NCBI RefSeq assembly: GCF_938045775.1
Contig: NZ_CALIBH010000001.1
Location: 1 to 5,215 of the forward strand
DNA from: an uncultured Campylobacter sp.
GTDB taxonomy: Bacteria; Campylobacterota; Campylobacteria; Campylobacterales; Campylobacteraceae
Reading direction: 5' to 3'
Length of the DNA: 5,215 nt
Part shown: positions 1 through 4,823 of the stretch, in pieces
Numbering within the stretch: the stretch's first letter is position 1
How the letters are laid out: every line of letters starts with the position of its first letter
The notes under the pieces: generated by a model
The model's database searches: none
What the model was told of the DNA's origin: nothing
Seen by the model: only the letters and a program-made list of their open reading frames with translations
Position numbers and translations under genes: made by a program

Positions 1-685
1 CTTTGATCTCATAAGCTCGAAAAGCAAATTTAGCGCTTACCTCATCGCTTGCACGCACACTTAAAATTCTACCGATACCAGGTGCTCCGTCGGCATCTTC
101 AAATTCGTGCTTTTCCTTTAGCGGCAGATCAAGCGCTGCGCCTAGATCGCGCGCTATGCCTAAGATGCTAAGGCAGTCGCCGCGATTAGCGGTAAGCTCG
201 ATCTCGATAAGATCGTCGTTAAAAATTTCATACTCGCGCAACTCTTTACCGAGCACGAGCTCGCCGATGCTGCTATCAAGCACCATAATGCCGTCATTCG
301 TCTTAGCAAGTCCAAGCTCGGTTGCCGAACAGATCATGCCAAAGCTCTCCACTCCGCGAAGTTTGGCGGGCTTTATCTCAAGTCCGCTAGGCAGCACGGC
401 GCCGACGAGGCTAACCGCGACATATTGCCCTGCCTCAACATTTTTCGCGCCGCAGACGATCTGCAGGCTCTGCTCACCGACATCAACCTCGCAGACGTTT
501 AGATGATCGGAATTCTCGTGACGACGCTTACTTTTTACGAGTCCTACGACGACGCCTTTAGGGAGCGAAATTTTATTGTGAGCGTCAACCTCCAGACCGA
601 TGGAATTTAGCGTAGAAAGCAGCCTTTCGCTTGAAATTTCGCTTATGTCGATCCACTCCTGCAACCAATTTCTCGTTATTATCAT
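1..685 (-). CDS. pheT: Phenylalanyl-tRNA synthetase beta subunit, N-terminal part (cut by window edge)
   Basis: PheT is the larger subunit of the (alpha-beta)2 enzyme that charges tRNA-Phe in the cytoplasm; it contributes tRNA binding and the editing domain. The minus-strand frame is open from the ATG at 685 to the window edge (228 codons plus one base), against a usual full length near 770-800 residues. The start MIITRNWLQEWIDIS is typical of PheT. Residues about 44-148 form the EMAP-II-like OB-fold tRNA-binding domain, with HENSDHLNVCEVDVG (56-70), IVCGAKN (76-82) and SFGMICSATELGL (114-126). The B3/B4 region begins around ELTANRGDCLSILGIARDLG (163-182). The start ATG shares the bases ATGA with the pheS stop, and a GGAG at 694-697 lies 8 nt upstream, so the two genes are probably translationally coupled. 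The editing and catalytic-like domains lie outside the window. The missing end reflects the window boundary; I see no sign of a broken gene. Confidence 0.97.
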   Translation of the reverse strand, partial: MIITRNWLQEWIDISEISSERLLSTLNSIGLEVDAHNKISLPKGVVVGLVKSKRRHENSDHLNVCEVDVGEQSLQIVCGAKNVEAGQYVAVSLVGAVLPSGLEIKPAKLRGVESFGMICSATELGLAKTNDGIMVLDSSIGELVLGKELREYEIFNDDLIEIELTANRGDCLSILGIARDLGAALDLPLKEKHEFEDADGAPGIGRILSVRASDEVSAKFAFRAYEIK

Positions 686-1677
686 TTAAACTGCTCCAAT
701 AATCTAATATCGCCTTCAAATAGCGAGCGTAGATCGGGGATACCATGTAGCAGCATCGCAAATCTCTCCACGCCGAGCCCAAATGCGTATCCGCTGACGT
801 TTTTCCAGCCCACCGCTTTAAAGACGTTAGGATCGACCACGCCGCTGCCTAACACCTCGAGCCAGCCCGTCTGCTTACAGACGCGGCATCCCTCGCCGTG
901 GCAGAAAATACAGCTAATATCGACTTCGGTGCTTGGCTCCGTAAACGGAAAGAAGCTCGGGCGGAAGCGCACCTTTACGTCTCCAAACATATAGCGCAAA
1001 AATTCCTCTAAAACGTATTTTAAATTTGCAAAGCTTACGCGGTCTCCCTGTTCGACTATGAGGCCTTCTACTTGATGAAACATCGGCGTGTGGGTTAGAT
1101 CCATATCACGGCGAAAGACCGCGCCCGGGGCGATCATACGCACCGGCGGAGCTTTAAATTTCTCCATCGTGCGGATCTGAACGCCGCTAGTGTGCGTGCG
1201 TAGTAGCCGCCCGTCATTTAGATAAAACGTATCTTGCATATCGCGCGCCGGGTGGTATTTGGGCAAATTTAGCGCTTCGAAATTATGGAAGTCGTCCTCG
1301 ATAAGCGGGCCGCTTTCGACGCTGAAATTTTGCGCGATGAAGTAGTCTATGATCTTATCCATCGTCTCCATCACCGGATGCAGCGCGCCGCAGCTTACGT
1401 TTTCGTTAAAAAGCGTGACGTCGATTGCTTCATTTTTCATCGCCTCTTTTTGCTCTGCTGCTTCCAGGCTCGCCCTTTTTGCAGCGATGAGCTCGCTAAA
1501 ATAATCGCGCTTTTCATTCGCGCTTACGGCAAGCTCTTTTTTCTGCTCGGGCGCTGCGGATTTGAGCTCGGAAAAAAGCGCCGTTATGATGCCTTTTTTG
1601 CCGAAAAGCTCCAAGCGCACGGCTTCCAGCTCGCTTAAGCTCGATGCGGCGTCGATTTTTGCTTTAATCTCTTGCAA
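682..1677 (-). CDS. pheS: Phenylalanyl-tRNA synthetase alpha subunit
   Basis: PheS carries the class II catalytic core that activates phenylalanine with ATP and transfers it to tRNA-Phe, together with PheT. The protein has 331 residues, normal for the family. Residues 1-85 are the N-terminal helical coiled-coil arm that contacts tRNA. Motif 1 starts at HPVMETMDKIIDYF (100-113). Further signatures are HPARDMQDTFY (142-152), THTSGVQIRTM (161-171), motif 2 FRRDMDLTHTPMFHQVEG (188-205), FRPSFFPFTEPSTEVD (238-253) and motif 3 YAFGLGVERFAML (297-309). Ala298 matches the phenylalanine-pocket alanine (Ala294 in E. coli). Cys256, Cys259, Cys264 and Cys267 form a CxxC-x4-CxxC knuckle that could bind zinc; this is inference. 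The start codon is TTG at 1677-1675. The next in-frame Met is residue 80, which would remove the tRNA arm, and an AAGGA sits 6 nt upstream of the TTG. The gene ends inside the pheT start codon. Confidence 0.98.
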   Translation of the reverse strand: MQEIKAKIDAASSLSELEAVRLELFGKKGIITALFSELKSAAPEQKKELAVSANEKRDYFSELIAAKRASLEAAEQKEAMKNEAIDVTLFNENVSCGALHPVMETMDKIIDYFIAQNFSVESGPLIEDDFHNFEALNLPKYHPARDMQDTFYLNDGRLLRTHTSGVQIRTMEKFKAPPVRMIAPGAVFRRDMDLTHTPMFHQVEGLIVEQGDRVSFANLKYVLEEFLRYMFGDVKVRFRPSFFPFTEPSTEVDISCIFCHGEGCRVCKQTGWLEVLGSGVVDPNVFKAVGWKNVSGYAFGLGVERFAMLLHGIPDLRSLFEGDIRLLEQFK

Positions 1678-1683
1678 ATTCTA

Positions 1684-1688
1684 TCCTT
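1684..1688 (-). promoter_or_regulatory. Shine-Dalgarno site fixing the TTG start of pheS
   Basis: On the minus strand AAGGA lies 6 nt upstream of the TTG at 1677. It is the only good ribosome binding site near the 5' end of pheS, and there is no in-frame ATG until residue 80. It therefore decides the non-ATG start. Confidence 0.75.
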
Positions 1689-1709
1689 GTAGTTAAATTT
1701 AATGGCGCG

Positions 1710-1715
1710 ATTGTA
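1710..1715 (-). promoter_or_regulatory. pheS: Candidate -10 box for the pheS-pheT operon
   Basis: The minus strand reads TTTTAACTACAATCGC, giving a TACAAT hexamer about 32 nt upstream of the pheS start and behind a T-rich stretch. This fits the Campylobacter sigma-70 pattern, which needs a -10 box and T-rich upstream DNA but no clear -35. It is one base off TATAAT. The start point is inferred, not shown. Confidence 0.4.
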
Positions 1716-1755
1716 GTTAAAATTTGATAAAAGCTAGGTAAATTTGCGTGTTTGG

Positions 1756-1771
1756 ATTTTTTGGCTATAAT
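1756..1771 (+). promoter_or_regulatory. Promoter of the HIT-family gene
   Basis: The plus strand reads ATTTTTTGGCTATAAT, with a perfect TATAAT at 1766-1771 directly behind a T-run ending in G. This is close to the C. jejuni sigma-70 consensus (T-rich, G, then TATAAT, no -35). Transcription would start near 1778-1780, leaving a leader of about 27-29 nt that contains the AAGGA (1796-1800) placed 6 nt before the HIT start codon. Confidence 0.7.
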
Positions 1772-1806
1772 CGCAGCTAAATTTCAACCTCATAAAAGGA
1801 TCTAAA

Positions 1807-2163
1807 ATGAACGTCTTCGAAAAGATCGTAAACGGCGAAATCCCGTGCAACAAAGTGCTGGAAAACGATGAATTTTTGGCATTCCACGACATCAACCCAA
1901 AAGCGCCAATCCACATCCTGGCGATCCCTAAGAAATGCTACGAAAACTTTCAAGTAACACCACCCGAAGTGATGAGCAAAATGAGCGCTTTTATCCAAGA
2001 AGTAACTCGCAAAATGGGGCTTGATAAGAGTGGATACCGTCTTGTTTGCAACTGCGGCGAAAATGGGGGTCAGGAGGTGATGCATCTGCACTTTCATATC
2101 CTAGGCGGAATAAAACTACCGTGGGACCGTGTCAGCGACCGCAATACCGAAGAGAATTTTTAA
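1807..2163 (+). CDS. HIT (histidine triad) family protein, Hint branch
   Basis: Small cytoplasmic nucleotide-binding protein of 118 residues, a normal length for Hint-type hydrolases, which cleave adenosine phosphoramidates and related purine nucleotide conjugates. The N-terminal FEKIVNGEIPCNKVLEND (4-21) and AFHDINPKAPIHILAIPKK (25-43) are the classic HIT start. The triad is HLHFHILGG (93-101), with His93, His95 and His97; His95 would be the nucleophile by analogy with Hint. Asn82 in VCNCGENGGQEV precedes it as in other family members. The ATG at 1807 has AAGGA 6 nt upstream and a strong promoter before that, so the start is secure. The gene runs divergently from pheS, an arrangement I recall from C. 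jejuni, and has no partner gene downstream. The true substrate cannot be told from sequence, and no specific cellular role is assigned. Confidence 0.96.
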   Translation: MNVFEKIVNGEIPCNKVLENDEFLAFHDINPKAPIHILAIPKKCYENFQVTPPEVMSKMSAFIQEVTRKMGLDKSGYRLVCNCGENGGQEVMHLHFHILGGIKLPWDRVSDRNTEENF

Positions 2164-2190
2164 GACTAGAGCTTAATTCTATAAAAACTA

Positions 2191-2224
2191 AAATTCCGTG
2201 AAATTGCGAAATTTTACGGAATTT
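2191..2224 (+). terminator. Stem-loop downstream of the HIT gene, possible terminator
   Basis: AAATTCCGT (2191-2199) pairs with ACGGAATTT (2216-2224). Inside this, G2200 can pair with T2215 as a G-U wobble, and AAATT pairs with AATTT around a GCGA loop (2206-2209). As plus-strand RNA this is a 15-bp stem closed by a GNRA-type tetraloop, 27 nt after the HIT stop. No run of U follows at once (GCGAAATTCTTTG), so it is not a textbook intrinsic terminator. It may mark or protect the 3' end of the HIT transcript. Confidence 0.4.
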
Positions 2225-2310
2225 GCGAAATTCTTTGAAATTTTTAAAATTCCGCTTCATTTATAAACACCGAAGTTTTAAAAATAATCAAAATAGTAAA
2301 ACTACAAGCT

Positions 2311-2359
2311 AAAATTTATCATCAGACGCTAAAAAGAAATACAAAATTTATCACAGACG
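2311..2359. repeat. Two-copy imperfect direct repeat
   Basis: AAAATTTATCATCAGACG at 2311-2328 recurs as AAAATTTATCACAGACG at 2343-2359. The copies differ by a single missing T, and their starts are 32 nt apart. Only two copies exist and the gap is just 14 nt, so this is no CRISPR array. It could be a remnant of a small duplication. Confidence 0.55.
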
Positions 2360-2490
2360 ATCTCTCTTAGCAAATACCATTCTTGAGCTGCAAAGCCTTA
2401 GCTCTTAGAATTTTTACGGCTATGAAATTTGAAATCGACAAGAAATTTTAACGACACGGCAAAATTTTAAATTAGACCGAGCTTTATAAA

Positions 2491-2630
2491 AAGAGTTATG
2501 ATTTTACATGGCGAATGAGTTAGATTTCGATGATATGAAATTTAAAACCTACATGAATTTTGCTTTGAATGAGCGATTCTACTTCAGTTTTCAAGCAGAA
2601 TTTAAAATTTTAGTGTGAAATCATAATCTT
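2491..2630. repeat. Long-range inverted repeat around a 105-nt core
   Basis: AAGA-G-TTATGATTTTACA (2491-2508) pairs with TGTGAAATCATAATCTT (2614-2630). This gives 17 base pairs with one G-U wobble (T2505 with G2617) and one bulged G (2495). The arms bracket a 36-codon ORF whose ATG begins at the last base of the left arm and whose TGA lies in the right arm. It could be a folded RNA, a small non-autonomous element with terminal repeats, or chance in AT-rich DNA. Confidence 0.4.
2508..2618 (+). CDS. Doubtful 36-residue small ORF
   Basis: An ATG at 2508 opens a frame of 36 codons ending in TGA at 2616-2618. The product starts MANELDFDDMKF and is rich in Phe and acidic or polar residues, with no family I recognise. 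The nearest purine-rich stretch, AAGAG at 2491-2495, is 12 nt upstream, too far for a normal ribosome binding site. The frame sits wholly inside the inverted repeat at 2491-2630. It is listed because it is an intact small frame in an otherwise empty region; most likely it is not translated. Confidence 0.12.
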   Translation: MANELDFDDMKFKTYMNFALNERFYFSFQAEFKILV

Positions 2631-2639
2631 AGAATTTTA

Positions 2640-2666
2640 AAAATTTAAATAGTAGATTTAAGTTTT
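2640..2666 (+). repeat. 11-bp AT-rich hairpin beside the dps palindrome
   Basis: A2640 plus AAATTTAAAT (2641-2650) pairs with ATTTAAGTTT plus T2666 (2656-2666) around the loop AGTAG. The only imperfect pair is T2644 with G2662, a U-G wobble in plus-strand RNA. Its right arm shares the TTTT at 2663-2666 with the palindrome at 2663-2686, so the two foldings compete for these bases. Confidence 0.4.
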
Positions 2667-2686
2667 AGGGGCATATGCCCCTAAAA
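2663..2686 (-). terminator. Perfect 24-bp palindrome after dps, putative terminator
   Basis: The half-site TTTTAGGGGCAT (2663-2674) is followed by its exact reverse complement (2675-2686). It lies 22 nt beyond the dps stop codon, where a terminator is expected, and its GGGGC/GCCCC core is the only GC-rich stem in the intergenic region. On both strands, however, the T-run precedes the stem and an A-run follows, the reverse of a textbook intrinsic terminator. On the minus strand the bases after the stem read AAAACTTAAATC. It may therefore be an RNA-stabilising 3' hairpin or a protein-binding palindrome. Confidence 0.45.
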
Positions 2687-2708
2687 ATTTTGAAAGGATT
2701 TGCGGGGA

Positions 2709-3152
2709 TTATTTGCTTAGCATTGAGCTTAGCATCCATAGGCGTTTTTCATAATCGCCGTAGTGATCCTGCGCGATATTTGAAGTCGTATCGTCGCCCT
2801 CTTCTTCGGCTACTTCTTGAAGCTTTTTAAATTCTTTTACTAAATACTCGTAGGCTTTTTTAACATCCTCAAGTACCTCAGATACGCTATAGCTATCTTT
2901 TACGCTAATCGGAGCGTCTTTTGAAAGCTCAATTAGATCCTTGGCTTTAGTTACAGCCTTACCACCTATTTGAAGCGCGCGCTCAGCCATATCGTCGAAA
3001 AGCTCGCCCATCTCGTCGTATGCTTTCTCGGTGTAAGCGTGAACCTGCGCGAATTGCAAGCCCTTAACATTCCAGTGATAATCGTGGAATGCGACAAAGA
3101 ACGCATGAGCGTCCGCCTGAAGTTTGTTTAGTTGTTTTACTGTTTTTGACAT
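2709..3152 (-). CDS. dps: Dps-family ferritin-like DNA-protection / iron-storage protein
   Basis: Dps forms a 12-subunit cytoplasmic shell that oxidises Fe(II) with hydrogen peroxide and stores it, limiting Fenton damage; some members also bind DNA or activate neutrophils (H. pylori NapA). The product has 147 residues, within the family range. The signature HWNVKG (26-31), FAQVHAYTEKAYDEMGELFD (34-53) and AERALQIGGKA (56-66) is clear. The ferroxidase ligands shared across subunits are His26, His38, Asp53 and Glu57, at exactly the spacing of Listeria Dps (His31, His43, Asp58, Glu62). The N terminus is short (MSKTVKQLNKLQAD) with few lysines, as in NapA-like members, so strong DNA binding through an N-terminal tail is not assured. 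AAAGGAG (3158-3164) lies 5 nt before the ATG. It is transcribed alone, divergent from the M23 gene, and ends in a 24-bp palindrome. A PerR-like site in its promoter suggests peroxide or iron control. Confidence 0.97.
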   Translation of the reverse strand: MSKTVKQLNKLQADAHAFFVAFHDYHWNVKGLQFAQVHAYTEKAYDEMGELFDDMAERALQIGGKAVTKAKDLIELSKDAPISVKDSYSVSEVLEDVKKAYEYLVKEFKKLQEVAEEEGDDTTSNIAQDHYGDYEKRLWMLSSMLSK

Positions 3153-3180
3153 TGTGTCTCCTTTATTTAAAATTGCTGTA

Positions 3181-3186
3181 ATTATA
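3181..3186 (-). promoter_or_regulatory. dps: -10 box of the dps promoter
   Basis: The minus strand reads AATCTTGCTATAATTACAG, with a perfect TATAAT at 3186-3181 and the extended TGC before it. Transcription would begin near 3174, giving a leader of about 20 nt that includes the AAAGGAG ribosome binding site. Two more overlapping TATAAT words (minus, 3202-3213) lie upstream and could be alternative promoters or part of an operator. Confidence 0.65.
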
Positions 3187-3202
3187 GCAAGATTTGCTTA
3201 AA

Positions 3203-3217
3203 TTATAATTATACTAA
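3203..3217. promoter_or_regulatory. PerR-box-like operator upstream of dps
   Basis: The plus strand reads TTATAATTATACTAA. It matches 12 of 14 defined bases of the Bacillus PerR box TTATAATnATTATAA, with a perfect left half. It covers about -30 to -44 relative to the predicted dps start, where a bound repressor would block RNA polymerase. PerR is the peroxide regulator in Campylobacter, but its box there is less well defined and this DNA is AT-rich, so a chance match is possible. Confidence 0.3.
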
Positions 3218-3306
3218 GTAATAAATTTTATCTTTTAGTGAAATTTTAAAATTAAATGGCTTTTGAATTTATCTACAATTTTTTTGAAATTTCAGCTATG
3301 CTGCAT

Positions 3307-3312
3307 TATAAT
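3307..3312 (+). promoter_or_regulatory. -10 box directly before the M23 gene start
   Basis: A perfect TATAAT (3307-3312) lies only 8 nt before the ATG at 3321. A start point 7-9 nt downstream would fall at 3319-3321, giving a leaderless or nearly leaderless mRNA. A second candidate, TACAAT at 3274-3279, would leave a leader of about 35 nt, but that leader contains no Shine-Dalgarno sequence. Confidence 0.5.
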
Positions 3313-3320
3313 GCCGCATT

Positions 3321-4238
3321 ATGAAAAACAAATTTATGATAACCATAACCGACCTTAACGGCTCTAGGAATTTTTTGCTTTCGCAAATCATCAAAAAGAT
3401 CGCGTTATATTTAGTACTATTTGTTTTTACCGTTTTTGTCACGGGTGCGCTATATATCAGGTATCTGGGCTCTAAAATCGACAGCCTTTCGCGAACTAAA
3501 ACCGAGCTTAACGAGCTAAATCAAAAACTTCGCGATGGTATCGCGGCAAGTCAGATGGAATTTGAAGCCATCGAGGGTAAAATTTCGGATTTGGAGCATC
3601 AGTTTGGGCTTGATGCTGAGGAGGATGAGCGCGCGATCGACCGCCTATCTCACATCAAACCTACTTCCGAACAAGAGATCAAAGAGCGTGCGCAAAAGAT
3701 CATCAACGAAAAATTCTCCGACGCACTGATCAAAGAAATTTTTATGCAGATCCCAAACGGCAGGGTCATGCGCACTCATCAACTCAGCGAGAAATTCGGC
3801 TGGCGCAACCATCCTATCTTAAAACGCAAGCAGTTTCACCCAGGCGTTGATCTACGTACGCCGCCTAAAACACCTATCTATGCGCCTGCAGATGGTATCA
3901 TCCAATACAGCGGCGCGGGCGCTACTGGCTACGGCAATCTAGTCGAGATCCGCCATAACTACGGCTTTACGACACGATATGCGCATTTGGATTCAAATTT
4001 AACTCGCAAAGTAGGCGAGTTTGTAAACAAAGGCGATCTCATCGCTTTTAGCGGTAACACCGGGCTTAGCACAGGACCTCATCTGCACTACGAGATTAGA
4101 TTTTTGCAGCTGCCGCTAGATCCGCTAAATTTCATCAACTGGAACGAAAAAAATTACAAAGAAATTTTTACTAAGGAGGAAGATGTCCCATGGCAATCTT
4201 TAATAAAGGCGATGCAAACACCGCTCAAACAACAATAA
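3321..4238 (+). CDS. Membrane-anchored M23 (LytM) peptidoglycan endopeptidase, Csd1-like
   Basis: Predicted zinc metallopeptidase that cuts peptide cross-links in peptidoglycan in the periplasm. The protein has 305 residues. An N-terminal cytoplasmic stretch (1-26) is followed by one membrane segment (about 27-47, ALYLVLFVFTVFVTGALYI) and a coiled-coil-like region rich in Leu, Glu and Lys (49-98). The LytM domain spans about 150-275. Metal ligands are His173 and Asp177 (HPGVD) and His256 (HLHYE); His222 (RYAHLD) and His254 complete the active site, so the enzyme looks active. The following bactofilin gene, overlapping by 49 bp, is the csd1-ccmA arrangement known from H. pylori, where Csd1 trims cross-links to give helical shape. 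Csd2 is also an M23 protein but has a degenerate metal site, which makes Csd1 the better match. The ATG at 3321 lacks a ribosome binding site; the next Met (residue 6, 3336) lacks one too. The residues after 275 are partly encoded in the overlap. Confidence 0.93.
   Translation: MKNKFMITITDLNGSRNFLLSQIIKKIALYLVLFVFTVFVTGALYIRYLGSKIDSLSRTKTELNELNQKLRDGIAASQMEFEAIEGKISDLEHQFGLDAEEDERAIDRLSHIKPTSEQEIKERAQKIINEKFSDALIKEIFMQIPNGRVMRTHQLSEKFGWRNHPILKRKQFHPGVDLRTPPKTPIYAPADGIIQYSGAGATGYGNLVEIRHNYGFTTRYAHLDSNLTRKVGEFVNKGDLIAFSGNTGLSTGPHLHYEIRFLQLPLDPLNFINWNEKNYKEIFTKEEDVPWQSLIKAMQTPLKQQ
4173..4179 (+). promoter_or_regulatory. Shine-Dalgarno site of the bactofilin gene inside the M23 gene
   Basis: AAGGAGG (4173-4179) lies in the M23 coding sequence and starts 17 nt before the bactofilin ATG at 4190. 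It is the strongest ribosome binding site in the window and fixes the nested start. An ATG at 4183 is nearer to it but opens only six codons before a stop, so the 4190 ATG is the real start. Confidence 0.75.
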
Positions 4239-4606
4239 TCTCGTCAGGCACGCTCATCAAAGGAGAGCTACACCTGTCGTGCATTTTGCATATCGACGGC
4301 AATGTCGAAGGCGACGTGATCTCCGATAACACCGTCGTCATCGGTAAAAATGGTACCGCGCGCGGCTCGATTAGGGCCAAGCATATCGTAATCAGCGGCA
4401 AATTTTTCGGTAATATCGAAGCCGAGCTCGTCGAGCTGCTAGGCGGCGGTGTGCTCGTAGGCGACGTGCTATCGCAAAGCTTCGGCATTGAAGTGGGCGC
4501 GAAATTTAACGGAAAAAGCGCGGTAAGCGGCAGCGATCAAGCCTTAGTCATCGACGGCAGCGCAAGCGAAGACGTCAAGCTCATCGACAAAGCTCTAGGC
4601 GAATAA
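4190..4606 (+). CDS. ccmA: Bactofilin (polymer-forming cytoskeletal protein, CcmA-like)
   Basis: Bactofilins fold into a right-handed beta-helix and polymerise without nucleotide into filaments or patches that position cell-wall enzymes. The product has 138 residues. The core (about 14-113) shows the repeating short strands and Gly/Asn turns of the family: TTIISSGTLIKGELHLS, LHIDGNVEGDV (33-43), VVIGKNGTARGSIRAKHIVI (49-68), GKFFGNIEAELVELL, and GAKFNGKSAVSG (103-114). The tails (1-13 and 115-138) are polar and probably unstructured; the C-terminal tail is acidic. There is no membrane segment, so any membrane contact would come from the short N terminus or from partners. The gene begins inside the M23 gene and is surely co-transcribed with it. 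In H. pylori the CcmA bactofilin acts with Csd proteins to set helical shape, and the same role is inferred here. Confidence 0.95.
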   Translation: MAIFNKGDANTAQTTIISSGTLIKGELHLSCILHIDGNVEGDVISDNTVVIGKNGTARGSIRAKHIVISGKFFGNIEAELVELLGGGVLVGDVLSQSFGIEVGAKFNGKSAVSGSDQALVIDGSASEDVKLIDKALGE

Positions 4607-4616
4607 ATCGCGCACG

Positions 4617-4776
4617 TTTGGAATTCTTGGAATTTAAAACGCTTTAGCTAACGGGGTTTTAGAATCTGATTGATATTAAAATTTTAAAATTTATAACCTT
4701 TGGAATTCTTATAATTTTAAAGATTTTTATATTTGCGAGATCTTAGAGTGTCATCAATCTTAAAATTTGGAATTTT
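4617..4776. repeat. Short direct repeats TTTGGAATTCTT
   Basis: TTTGGAATTCTT occurs exactly at 4617-4628 and 4699-4710, and as TTTGGAATTTT at 4766-4776, the last forming part of the hairpin at 4760-4795. Spacings are 82 and 67 nt. The words are short and AT-rich, so their meaning is unclear. Confidence 0.4.
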
Positions 4777-4795
4777 AAAAAATTCCAAATTTTAA
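4760..4795. repeat. Perfect 17-bp inverted repeat with 2-nt spacer
   Basis: The arm TTAAAATTTGGAATTTT (4760-4776) is followed by AA and then its exact reverse complement (4779-4795). As RNA or as a cruciform it gives a long AT-rich stem with one GG/CC step. It lies about 150 nt after the bactofilin stop, with no U-run after it, so its role as a terminator is doubtful. Confidence 0.6.
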
Positions 4796-4823
4796 AATCC
4801 TCGCAACCAAAATTATTGAAATT

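Larger units (their letters stand above)
2164..2708. other. 545-bp AT-rich intergenic region between convergent HIT gene and dps
   Basis: No convincing protein gene lies here in any frame. The longest orderly ORF is a 36-codon plus-strand frame (2508-2618) without a good ribosome binding site. The base composition is much more AT-rich than the flanking genes, with many AAATTT and AAAATTTT words. Structures seen are the hairpin at 2191-2224, an imperfect direct repeat at 2311-2359, a long-range inverted repeat at 2491-2630, an 11-bp hairpin at 2640-2666 and the palindrome at 2663-2686. A small RNA is possible, but no clear promoter-terminator pair is visible. Confidence 0.6.

Noticed and set aside
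156..506. Plus-strand ORF of 116 codons
   Set aside because: It is antisense to pheT, whose frame shows clear family motifs throughout this stretch; the ORF has a Ser/Pro-rich composition typical of a shadow frame.
585..782. Minus-strand ORF of 65 codons across the pheS-pheT junction
   Set aside because: It is out of frame with both genes, which account for every base here with conserved residues.
1285..1638. Plus-strand ORF of 117 codons
   Set aside because: It is antisense to the pheS N-terminal arm and motif 1 region; no recognisable domain or ribosome binding site.
1777..2097. Minus-strand ORF of 106 codons (and a second one at 1734-1916)
   Set aside because: Both are antisense to the HIT gene, whose triad motif, promoter and ribosome binding site are clear.
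2311..2359. Possible CRISPR-like repeat-spacer unit
   Set aside because: There are only two copies, 17-18 nt long with a 14-nt gap, no further units and no cas genes.
2381..2405. Small hairpin GAGCT / AGCTC at 2385-2404
   Set aside because: A 5-bp stem with a 10-nt loop and no U-run is too weak to call.
3535..3729. Plus-strand ORF of 64 codons inside the M23 gene
   Set aside because: It is a frame-shifted shadow of the coiled-coil region with a run of Arg/Ser residues and no ribosome binding site.
4183..4203. ATG at 4183, close to the AAGGAGG
   Set aside because: It opens only six codons before TAA and is not in the bactofilin frame; the ATG at 4190 gives the conserved protein.
4225..4488. 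Minus-strand ORF of 87 codons
   Set aside because: It is antisense to the bactofilin gene, with a Ser/Pro/Thr-rich low-complexity product.
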